18,220 nucleotides of DNA from assembly GCA_036490795.1 (NCBI GenBank), contig DASXDG010000420.1:1-18220 (forward strand), given 5' to 3'. Position 1 is the stretch's first letter, and each line of letters starts with the position of its first letter. Shown here piece after piece: positions 6,430 through 12,589 of the stretch. The notes beneath the pieces were generated by a model. That model ran no database searches, was not told the DNA's origin, and worked only from the letters and a program-made list of their open reading frames with translations. The translations under genes were made by a program, and so were the position numbers. This DNA comes from JAFARZ01 sp036490795 (GTDB taxonomy: Bacteria > Actinomycetota > Actinomycetes > Streptosporangiales > Streptosporangiaceae).

Positions 6430-8142
6430 ATGCCGAATGAGCCCCTTATTACCCTTCCAGGTAGCGAGCGCAGGCCCTTGCCGCGCGCGGTAGACGCCGG
6501 GCCGGCCAGCACGACCGCGCGCATCGAGGTGACGGTGATGCTGCGGCGCCAGGCTCCCGGCAGTCTCGGCGCCGCGGCGGCCGACGTGGAGCTGGTTCGT
6601 TCGGTGCTCAGCGACCGGGGACTGACCGTGACCTCGGTGCACGCGGCGTCGAGGCGCGTCAAGGTGTCAGGGACGGTGGCCGGACTGGCCGCCGCGTTCG
6701 GCACATCGGTGCGGATGGTGTCGTCGGGCGGAGTCACCCACCGGTACCGCGTGGGCGGGCTGTACGTACCGCCCTCGCTTGACGGCGTGGTGACCGCGGT
6801 GCTCGGGCTGGACAACCGGCCGCAGGCGCGCGCGCACTTCCGCACCCGGGCCGCGGCGCCGGCCGCCGCCGCGGCACCGTCGTACACGCCCGACCAGGTC
6901 GCGGCGGCCTACGGCTTCCCCGCCGATGCGGACGGTACCGGACAGATCGTCGCGCTGGTCGAGCTCGGCGGCGGTTTCTCTACGACGGACCTGAGCACGT
7001 ACTTCCAGGGACTGGGCATACCGGTGCCTTCGATCACGGCGGAGTCCGTGGACGGTGTCACCAACGCGCCGGGTTCGGATCCCGGCGGCTCCGACGTCGA
7101 GGTGTCGCTTGACGTCGAGGTGGTGGGTGCCGCCGCGCCCGGCGCCACGCAGCTAGTCTACTTCGCGCCGAACTCCGACCAGGGTTTCGTGGACTCGGTG
7201 TCCGATGCCACGCACGCGACGCCCGCACCGGTGGCAATCTCGATCTCCTGGGGCCAGTCCGAGGACTCGTGGACGGCCCAGGGCAGGACCGCGCTCGATG
7301 ACGCCATCGCCGACGCGTGCGCGCTGGGCATAACCGTCTGCGTGGCCGCGGGCGACAACGGGTCGGCGGACGGGGTGAACGACGGCAAGGCGCACGTGGA
7401 CTTCCCCGCCTCGTCGCCGCACGCGCTGGCCTGCGGCGGGACGCGGCTGGTGACCGCCGGCGGCACCATCACGTCGGAAACCGTATGGAACGACGGTGCC
7501 AGCGGCGGGGCCGGAGGCGGCGGCGTCAGCGACGCGTTCCCGCTGCCCGCCTGGCAGGCCGCAGCCGGGGTGCCCGCCTCGGCGAATACCGGAGCCGCCA
7601 GCGTCGGCGTCGGAGGCGGCGGCGGTGACGCGGGCTCTGGAGGCTCCACGGGAACTGGAGGCTCCACGGGAGCGGCCGGGCTCGCCGGTCACGAGGCCGG
7701 GGTGGCCGTCAGGATGGTCGAGAGCGCGGTGCGGGCCGTCGAGAATGTGGTCAAGGCCGCCGAGGCCGCGGCGCGTCACCGGTCGCCGAGCGCCACGGCC
7801 AGCGGCCGCGGGGTGCCTGACGTCGCGGGAAACGCGGACCCGCAGACGGGATACCAGGTCATGGCCGACGGGCAGATGCAGGTCGTCGGCGGCACCAGTG
7901 CGGTCGCACCGCTGTGGGCAGCGCTGATCGCCAGGCTCGCCCAGGCGACCGGGCAGCGGTTCGGGCTGATCCAGCCCGCCCTGTACGACGGCATCGATCC
8001 CGGTACCGGCGTGCCTGGCTTCAACGACATCGTGTCCGGTAACAACGGCGCCTACACCGCCGGTCCCGGCTGGGACGCCTGCACCGGTCTCGGCTCCCCG
8101 AACGGGCCGGCCCTGCTGGGCCGCCTGGAGGCCTCCGCGTAA
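6430..8142 (+). CDS. S53-family sedolisin (kumamolisin-like) serine-carboxyl protease
   Basis: Predicted 570-residue protease of family S53, acid-active enzymes with a Ser-Glu-Asp triad made as proenzymes. Residues 30-145 form the pro-domain, followed by an Ala-rich linker. The catalytic domain starts at YTPDQVAAAYGF. Visible are EVSLD (Glu224, Asp228), AAGDNGS (oxyanion Asp309), GGTSAVAP (Ser490) and the calcium-site FND (Asp533). Between GVPASAN and GRGVPDVAG (about 385-457) lies an extra Gly-rich tract and a predicted helix, where I would expect only a short loop. No signal peptide is visible, so the export route is unclear. The ATG at 6430 was chosen because GGGAG lies 6-7 bases upstream; an in-frame TTG at 6397 has no such site. 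A strong hairpin follows, so it is probably transcribed alone. Confidence 0.9.
   Translation: MPNEPLITLPGSERRPLPRAVDAGPASTTARIEVTVMLRRQAPGSLGAAAADVELVRSVLSDRGLTVTSVHAASRRVKVSGTVAGLAAAFGTSVRMVSSGGVTHRYRVGGLYVPPSLDGVVTAVLGLDNRPQARAHFRTRAAAPAAAAAPSYTPDQVAAAYGFPADADGTGQIVALVELGGGFSTTDLSTYFQGLGIPVPSITAESVDGVTNAPGSDPGGSDVEVSLDVEVVGAAAPGATQLVYFAPNSDQGFVDSVSDATHATPAPVAISISWGQSEDSWTAQGRTALDDAIADACALGITVCVAAGDNGSADGVNDGKAHVDFPASSPHALACGGTRLVTAGGTITSETVWNDGASGGAGGGGVSDAFPLPAWQAAAGVPASANTGAASVGVGGGGGDAGSGGSTGTGGSTGAAGLAGHEAGVAVRMVESAVRAVENVVKAAEAAARHRSPSATASGRGVPDVAGNADPQTGYQVMADGQMQVVGGTSAVAPLWAALIARLAQATGQRFGLIQPALYDGIDPGTGVPGFNDIVSGNNGAYTAGPGWDACTGLGSPNGPALLGRLEASA
7637..7672 (+). repeat. 18-bp tandem repeat in the sedolisin insertion
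   Basis: Two adjacent 18-base units, CTGGAGGCTCCACGGGAA and CTGGAGGCTCCACGGGAG, differ at one base. They encode a doubled GGSTG unit inside the glycine-rich insertion, suggesting that it grew by in-frame tandem duplication. Confidence 0.85.
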
Positions 8143-8179
8143 TCGTTTAACGGGGCTGCGGCGCCACAACCACCTTGGG

Positions 8180-8242
8180 CGAAGGGGGCCTGCGGCGCGC
8201 GAGCCCCCTCCCCAGGGGGCTCGCGGCGCGCGGGCCCCTTCG
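8180..8242. terminator. Long GC-rich terminator hairpin
   Basis: Two arms of about 29-30 bases pair almost completely around a 3-4 base loop. They begin CGAAGGGGGCC at 8180 and end GGGCCCCTTCG at 8242, with AGCCCCCT/AGGGGGCT at the loop end. It lies 37 bases after the sedolisin stop and over 100 bases before the next promoter, the expected place for a factor-independent terminator. No T-run follows. Confidence 0.8.
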
Positions 8243-8354
8243 GCGTTCCGGGGTCGGAGCATGGCGCGATTAGCGCGGATGGTGGCCAGCGCCGGCGGCG
8301 CGCCCCGCGAGGGCCGGCGGCAGCCCGGGCCGATAGGCCCGTGGGAGATCGCGG

Positions 8355-8383
8355 TTGACACTCCCAAATGACGTCTGCATACT
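8355..8383 (+). promoter_or_regulatory. Sigma-70-type promoter of the exporter-tetR operon
   Basis: A perfect -35 TTGACA (8355-8360) and a -10 CATACT (8378-8383) are separated by exactly 17 bases. Transcription would start near 8390, about 45 bases before the exporter start. This is the best housekeeping-type promoter in the window, and it overlaps operator-like repeats. Confidence 0.75.
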
Positions 8384-8416
8384 TTTGGAAGTGACTCTCA
8401 TTTCATAGAGACTTCC
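8359..8416. promoter_or_regulatory. Operator-like repeats, probable TetR binding region
   Basis: CACTCCCAAA (8359-8368) and TTTTGGAAGTG (8383-8393) are inverted copies matching at 9 of 10 positions. GGAAGT (8387-8392) also pairs with ACTTCC (8411-8416), with AGAG/CTCT extending the second palindrome. The half-site CACTTCC-like motif thus occurs three times across the promoter spacer, -10 and start site. Binding by the TetR encoded in the same operon is the natural inference. Confidence 0.5.
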
Positions 8417-8434
8417 TGAAGGGGTGTGGCTTCC

Positions 8435-10045
8435 GTGACCTACGGGGTGGACAGGGCCGACGGGGTGAGCGCGAAGGAGGACGCGCGGCGCTGGTGGGCG
8501 CTGGTCGCCATGGCGGCCAGCGTGCTCGTGGTCGGGCTCGACCTGACCGTGCTGAACCTGGCACTGCCGACGGTCGCCGTCGACCTGCACGCGTCGAACG
8601 GCGACTTGCAGTGGTTCTCCTCCGCGTACAGCCTGGTGCTGGCCGCGATGATCTTGCCGGCCGGGCGGCTCGGCGACCGCTACGGCCGCAAGAGAGTGCT
8701 GCTGATCGCGCTGCTGCTGTTCGGCCTCAGTTCGGCGGCTTGTTCCTACGCGGCGAACACCGGTGAGCTGATCGCCGCGCGCGCGATCCTCGGTATCGGC
8801 GCGGCCGCGATCTTCCCGATGTCGCTGTCGGTGATACCGGTGCTGTTCAAGCCGGAGGAGCGGCAGCGCGCCATCGCCCTGATGGCCTCAGCGACCTTCC
8901 TCAGCTTCCCGATCGGCCCTCTGGTCGGCGGCTACCTGCTCGACCACTTCTGGTGGGGCTCGGTCTTCCTGATCAACGTGCCGATCGTCGCGCTGGCGCT
9001 GGCCGCGGTGTTCTTCCTGCTGCCGGAGTCGCGCAACCAGGAGCGGCCGGGCATCGACTTGCTCGGCGTGGTCCTGTCCAGTGTCGGCCTGACGGCCCTC
9101 ACCTACGGGTTCATCGAGGCGGGCCAGGACGGCTGGGGGAACGCGAAGGCGCTCGCCACGATCGGGGCCGGCGTGGTGGTGCTGGTGCTGTTCACGATCT
9201 GGCAGCGGGTCAAGCGCACCGGCCAGCCGCTGATCGAACTGCGCCTGTTCCGCTCGGCCGGGTTCACCTGGGGCACGCTGCTGACCACACTGGTCTCGTT
9301 CGCGATGTTCGGCCTGTTCTTCGCGGCGCCGCAGTACTTCCAGGAGGTCCGCGGCGTGGACGCGATGGGCAGCGGACTGCGGCTGCTGCCGATGATCGGC
9401 GGCCTGGTGGTCGGCATGATCGGCAGCACCAGGCTGGCATCGCCACGCGACAACAAGGCCAAGACCGAGACCAGGCCACCCGTCGCCAGCGCCAAGGTCC
9501 TGGTCACCGCCGGGTTCGCGATCATGGCGGTCGCCATGGCGATCGGCGCGACCACCACGGTCAGCAGCGGTACCGGGTTCGCGGCGCTGTGGTTCGCGCT
9601 GTCCGGGCTGGGGCTGGGCATGGCGATGCCGCAGGCGATGAACTCCGCACTCGGTGCCCTTTCCGCCGAACGCAGCGGCTCCGGTTCCGCGCTGATCTCC
9701 GCACTCCGCCAGGTCGGCGCCACGATCGGCGTCGCGGTGCTCGGCACGGTCCTGAGCGAGGGCTACCACGCGAAGCTTGACGTCACCGGCTTGCCGACGA
9801 CGGTCGCCGCCGCCGCGAAGAGCAGCGTCGCGGCCGGTGTGGGCGTCGCGCACAAGCTGGGTTCGGCGGCGTTCCTCGACAACGTGCGGACGGCGTACGT
9901 GCACGGGATGGACATCATGCTCTGGGCCTGCGGGGGCATAGCGCTGGCCAGCGCTATCCTGGCCCTTATTTTCCTGCCGCGAGGCGCCACGCCGACCATG
10001 GCAGACGATGAAACGGTCCAGGAAAGGGCAGGATTGCAGGTGTGA
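8435..10045 (+). CDS. DHA2-family (14-TM, EmrB/QacA-like) drug exporter
   Basis: Predicted 536-residue inner-membrane proton antiporter of the DHA2 branch of MFS, a family exporting antibiotics, dyes and other toxic compounds. TM1 carries GLDLTVLNLALP, the classic DHA motif. The loop after TM2 has GRLGDRYGRKR (motif A). FPIGPLVGGYL in TM5 is the antiporter motif C. The rest matches the length and 14-segment layout of QacA-like proteins. A GTG at 8426 is one base from the GAAGGGG sequence, whereas the in-frame GTG at 8435 is 10 bases from it, so I prefer 8435 (three residues shorter). The stop overlaps the start of tetR by four bases. The substrate is unknown; the neighbouring repressor suggests induction by the compound exported. 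Confidence 0.9.
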   Translation: MTYGVDRADGVSAKEDARRWWALVAMAASVLVVGLDLTVLNLALPTVAVDLHASNGDLQWFSSAYSLVLAAMILPAGRLGDRYGRKRVLLIALLLFGLSSAACSYAANTGELIAARAILGIGAAAIFPMSLSVIPVLFKPEERQRAIALMASATFLSFPIGPLVGGYLLDHFWWGSVFLINVPIVALALAAVFFLLPESRNQERPGIDLLGVVLSSVGLTALTYGFIEAGQDGWGNAKALATIGAGVVVLVLFTIWQRVKRTGQPLIELRLFRSAGFTWGTLLTTLVSFAMFGLFFAAPQYFQEVRGVDAMGSGLRLLPMIGGLVVGMIGSTRLASPRDNKAKTETRPPVASAKVLVTAGFAIMAVAMAIGATTTVSSGTGFAALWFALSGLGLGMAMPQAMNSALGALSAERSGSGSALISALRQVGATIGVAVLGTVLSEGYHAKLDVTGLPTTVAAAAKSSVAAGVGVAHKLGSAAFLDNVRTAYVHGMDIMLWACGGIALASAILALIFLPRGATPTMADDETVQERAGLQV

Positions 10046-10680
10046 CGGAACTGCAAGGCCTGCGTGAACGGAAGAAGGCCAGAACGCGTGCTTCGCTGAG
10101 AGAGCACGCGCTCCGGCTCTTCCGCGAGCAGGGGTATACGGCGACCACGGTCGAGCAGATCGCCGCGGCCGCGGAGGTGTCGCCAAGCACGTTCTTCCGT
10201 TACTTCCCCACCAAGGAAGACGTGATCCTCCAGGACGACCTGGACGTCCGGATCATGGAGGCGTTCGACCGGCAGCCGACCACGATGAGCGTGATAGCGG
10301 CGATCCGCGCCGCCGTCGGCGAGGCGATCGTGTCCTACACCGAGGCGGACATGGAGCTGATCCAGCAGACCACCGAGCTCACCAGGACCGTGCCGGAAAT
10401 CCGGGCCAGGGCGATCGACGAGTTCGCCCGCAGCATCCACTCCATCGCGGGTCTGTTCGCCAAACGGTCGGGACGGAAGGAAGACGATCTGGCCGTCCGC
10501 ACCATGGCCGGCGCCGTCGTCGGCGTGATGATGGTGGTCACGTTGCCGATCTGGGAGAACGACACCACGGACTTTTCACTCGTCGACTCACTCGGCCAGT
10601 TCAGGGAGGCCCTCGCGTTGCTGGAAACGGGACTGCCGCTGTTACTTGACCAAGTCAATTGCGTAAACGACACGCCCTAG
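10042..10680 (+). CDS. TetR-family repressor, coupled to the exporter
   Basis: 212-residue regulator with an N-terminal TetR helix-turn-helix at about residues 36-58 (TTVEQIAAAAEVSPSTFFRYF, with FPTKEDV following) and a helical ligand-binding domain. Its GTG start overlaps the exporter's TGA as GTGA, so the two are translationally coupled. It most likely represses its own operon through the repeats at 8359-8416, with release when a substrate of the pump binds. The last eight residues (VNCVNDTP) and the TAG stop are encoded by a 53-bp dispersed repeat starting at 10654. The natural C-terminus may therefore have been replaced when the repeat arrived, probably without harm because it lies past the last helix. 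Confidence 0.92.
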   Translation: MTELQGLRERKKARTRASLREHALRLFREQGYTATTVEQIAAAAEVSPSTFFRYFPTKEDVILQDDLDVRIMEAFDRQPTTMSVIAAIRAAVGEAIVSYTEADMELIQQTTELTRTVPEIRARAIDEFARSIHSIAGLFAKRSGRKEDDLAVRTMAGAVVGVMMVVTLPIWENDTTDFSLVDSLGQFREALALLETGLPLLLDQVNCVNDTP

Positions 10681-10706
10681 CGGGCTCGATCGCGCAATTG
10701 ACCCGC
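10654..10706. repeat. 53-bp palindromic dispersed repeat, copy 1
   Basis: A 53-base element matching 12459-12511 in the same orientation at 43 of 53 positions, with 20 identical bases in a row (TCGATCGCGCAATTGACCCG). Its ends pair: GTCAATTGCG at 10654 is the exact reverse complement of CGCAATTGAC, so it can fold into a hairpin around a conserved CCCTAGCG core. It carries the last codons and the stop of tetR. Confidence 0.88.
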
Positions 10707-10790
10707 GGGGGGCGCGGGGGGGCCGCGGGCCGCGGGGGGGCGGGGCGAGGGGCGGGGGGGCGCGGGGGCGGGGCGCGCGGGCCGGTGGGC
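10705..10790 (+). other. Extreme G-run tract
   Basis: About 86 bases with only two A/T positions and nine or more runs of three to seven Gs on the plus strand. It starts directly at the end of repeat copy 1. It is not coding in any sensible way. Many four-run combinations could form G-quadruplexes. It lies about 150 bases upstream of the DGPF gene. Runs of this kind are also error-prone in sequencing and assembly. Confidence 0.85.
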
Positions 10791-10824
10791 CGTTATGAAT
10801 CCGTGACCATAATCGGGGCGTGGC

Positions 10825-10851
10825 TGTCGGAAACTGGGTCTCCCTGTTCGT
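10825..10851 (+). promoter_or_regulatory. Possible ECF-type promoter of the DGPF/YCII gene
   Basis: TGTCGG (10825-10830) followed 18 bases later by CGT (10849-10851) resembles the TGTCG...CGTC pattern I recall for ECF41/ECF42-type sigma factors. It lies about 85 bases upstream of the gene whose usual partner is such a sigma factor. The match is partial and the spacing approximate. Confidence 0.25.
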
Positions 10852-10937
10852 GGAGCCGGTGAGCGATGCGGAGGGCGCGGTGCCGCACAGCACCTGAAGC
10901 GCTCTCCCGCGAACGAACGAAGAAAGGAGCATCACCG

Positions 10938-11291
10938 ATGAAGTACGTCATGCTGATCATGAACACGCCGGAGGGCGACGCCATATCCGAGGCCGACAAG
11001 CAGGCCTGGTACTCGGAGATCTTCGCCTGGTACGAGAAGTGGGGCAGCACGCCGAAGCTGCCGGACGGAGGCCAGCAGCTGCAGCCGCCAGCGACCGCGA
11101 AGACGATCCGCGGCGCGGCCGGGAAAATCACGCTTACCGACGGCCCTTTCATCGAGACGAAGGAAGCACTCGGCGGCTACTCAGTGCTGGAGACCGACAC
11201 GATCGACGAGGCGGTCGAGATCTCCAAGACGTGGCCAGGCGTGGACCGGGGCTGGATCACGATCGAGGTCAGGCCCGTCATACCGATGTAG
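10938..11291 (+). CDS. DGPF/YCII-domain protein, ECF42 partner type
   Basis: 117-residue protein of the YCII-related (YciI-like) family, a small ferredoxin-like fold of unknown activity. It begins MKYVMLIM and carries LTDGPFIETKEALGGY (66-81), including the DGPF motif (68-71) that names this group. It ends with a TWPGVDRGWITIEVRPV strand. DGPF proteins are the standard genomic neighbours of ECF42 sigma factors and are regarded as their targets or partners. The ATG at 10938 has a strong AAAGGAG 8 bases upstream; an in-frame start at 10866 has none and adds non-family sequence. Unusually, the gene converges with the sigma gene, the two stop codons touching (TAGCTA, 11289-11294), instead of preceding it on the same strand. 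Confidence 0.88.
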   Translation: MKYVMLIMNTPEGDAISEADKQAWYSEIFAWYEKWGSTPKLPDGGQQLQPPATAKTIRGAAGKITLTDGPFIETKEALGGYSVLETDTIDEAVEISKTWPGVDRGWITIEVRPVIPM

Positions 11292-12515
11292 CTAGAAGCT
11301 CAACCTGCGGGTGAGTAGCTCGCGCTCGGCCGGGTTCGCGGCCAGCGCGAGCGCTCGCTCGTTAGCGGCCTCCGCTTCCTCGGTCCTGCCCAGCGCGCCG
11401 AGTAGCCCGGCCCGCAGCGCGTGGAACAGCCGGTAGCCGTCAAGTTCAGCCGCCAGCGGCTCGATCTCGTCGAGGGCGGCTCCCGGTCCGAGGACGTACC
11501 TGGTGGCGACAGCGCGGTTCAGCAGCACAACCGGAGAGGGCGTCATCACCTGGAGCTGGTCATACAGCAGCCGGATCTGCGCCCAGTCGGTCTTGTCGTA
11601 TTCCTCGGCCTCGGCGTGCACCGCGGCGATCGCCGCCTGCACCTGATAAGGCCCGGGACGGCGCCGCAGGAACGCGGCGCCCAGCGTCCGCATCGCCTCG
11701 GCGATGAGCTTGCGGTCCCACCGCGCCCGGTCCTGTTCGTCCAGCCGGACCATCCGCCCCCACCCGTCGAACCGCGTCGCCGCCCGCGACTCGTGGAACA
11801 GCATCAGCGCGAGCAGCCCGGCCGTCTCGGGTTCGGTGGGCATCAGGAAGATCAACAGCCGGGCGATCATAACTGACTGTGCAGCGAGGTCACGACGTGC
11901 GGGATCCCGTCCCGAGCTGGCCAGGTAACCCTCGTTGAACAGCAGGTACACGACCGCGAGCACCTCGGCGAGCCGGTCACCGAGTTCGTCTGGGTCCGGT
12001 ATCCGGATCAGGATGCCCGCGTCACGCAGCGATTTGCGAGCCCGCAGCAGCCGCTGGTTTATCACGGACTCCGTGGTCAGGAACGCCGCCGCGATCTGCG
12101 CGGTGCTCAGCCCGCACACCGCGCGCAAAGTGAGCGCGATCTGAGCCTCGCGGGTCAGACCCGGGTGGCAGACAGCGAAAATCATGCCAAGCAGGTCATC
12201 GTCGTTATGAGTTTGGGTAGAGAGCTGCGAGAGCTTTTCCGCGCCTGCCTTCGCGCGGCGCAGCCGGTCAATGGCCTTGCGCCTGGCGGTCGTGGCCAGC
12301 CAGCCACCGGGATTCGGCGGCGGCTGGTCGCCCCAGTGCTGGATCGCCTCGACGAACGCGTCGTGGACCGCGTCCTCGGCCAGGCCGAGGTCACCGGTCG
12401 CGCGGGCGAGGCTGGCGGTGATCCGCCGCGCCTCGTCTCGGTACGCGGCCTCCAGCGGGTCGATTGCGCGATTGACAAGCCCTAGCGATGTCGATCGCGC
12501 AATTGACCCGGTCAT
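11292..12515 (-). CDS. ECF sigma factor, ECF42-like, with TPR-type C-terminal extension
   Basis: 407-residue RNA polymerase sigma factor. Sigma region 2 spans about 21-88 (LEAAYRDEARRI, GDLGLAEDAVHDAF, GWLATTARRKAIDRLR). Region 4 spans about 105-166, with the helix-turn-helix LSTAQIAAAFLTTESVINQRLLRAR. A long helical extension follows, with VVYLLFNEGYLASSG (188-202) and a TPR-like end (RAGLLGALGRTEEAEAANERAL). This layout, plus the DGPF neighbour, points to ECF42, in which the extension rather than an anti-sigma factor controls activity. Residues 2-19 (TGSIARST to RAID) are encoded by a 53-bp dispersed repeat and have no counterpart in region 2. The only in-frame ATG/GTG/TTG seen before region 2 is the ATG at 12515, just outside the repeat, with GGAG 10 bases upstream inside a 20-bp tandem repeat. 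The true N-terminus therefore looks remodelled. Confidence 0.87.
   Translation of the reverse strand: MTGSIARSTSLGLVNRAIDPLEAAYRDEARRITASLARATGDLGLAEDAVHDAFVEAIQHWGDQPPPNPGGWLATTARRKAIDRLRRAKAGAEKLSQLSTQTHNDDDLLGMIFAVCHPGLTREAQIALTLRAVCGLSTAQIAAAFLTTESVINQRLLRARKSLRDAGILIRIPDPDELGDRLAEVLAVVYLLFNEGYLASSGRDPARRDLAAQSVMIARLLIFLMPTEPETAGLLALMLFHESRAATRFDGWGRMVRLDEQDRARWDRKLIAEAMRTLGAAFLRRRPGPYQVQAAIAAVHAEAEEYDKTDWAQIRLLYDQLQVMTPSPVVLLNRAVATRYVLGPGAALDEIEPLAAELDGYRLFHALRAGLLGALGRTEEAEAANERALALAANPAERELLTRRLSF
12459..12511. repeat. 53-bp palindromic dispersed repeat, copy 2
   Basis: Second copy of the element at 10654-10706, same orientation. Here the palindrome is longer: GTCGATTGCGCGATT at the left end pairs with GATCGCGCAATTGAC at the right end at 13 of 15 positions, around the shared CCCTAGCG core. 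Read on the minus strand it encodes residues 2-19 of the sigma factor. The two copies bracket the DGPF and sigma genes. Confidence 0.88.
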
Positions 12516-12589
12516 GCTGGTCAGGCTCCGGTCATGCTGGTCAGGCTCCGGTCATTGTGGTCAGGCTCCGGTCATTGTGGTCAGGCTCC
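12510..12589. repeat. Four tandem 20-bp repeats between isomerase and sigma genes
   Basis: Four consecutive 20-base units start at 12510, 12530, 12550 and 12570. The first two are GGTCATGCTGGTCAGGCTCC; the last two are GGTCATTGTGGTCAGGCTCC. On the minus strand every unit contains GGAG followed 10 bases later by ATG, so each repeats a ribosome-binding-site/start-codon module. The unit next to the isomerase gene includes that gene's last codons and its TGA, suggesting that the array grew by duplication of this gene end. The last copy provides the start of the sigma gene. Confidence 0.95.

Noticed and set aside
7153..8367. 404-codon minus-strand open frame across the sedolisin gene
   Set aside because: It is antisense to conserved catalytic motifs, is Arg/Gly/Pro-rich, and crosses the terminator hairpin at 8180-8242.
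8888..10186. 432-codon minus-strand open frame across the DHA2 exporter
   Set aside because: Composition (His, Arg, Gln, Asp-rich) is that of an antisense shadow of a membrane-protein gene, and no known domain is visible.
10654..12511. Insertion sequence
   Set aside because: The genes between the repeats are a DGPF protein and a sigma factor; no transposase is present, so it cannot be called an IS element.
12459..12589. CRISPR array
   Set aside because: The 20-bp units are directly adjacent with no spacers, and no cas genes are present.
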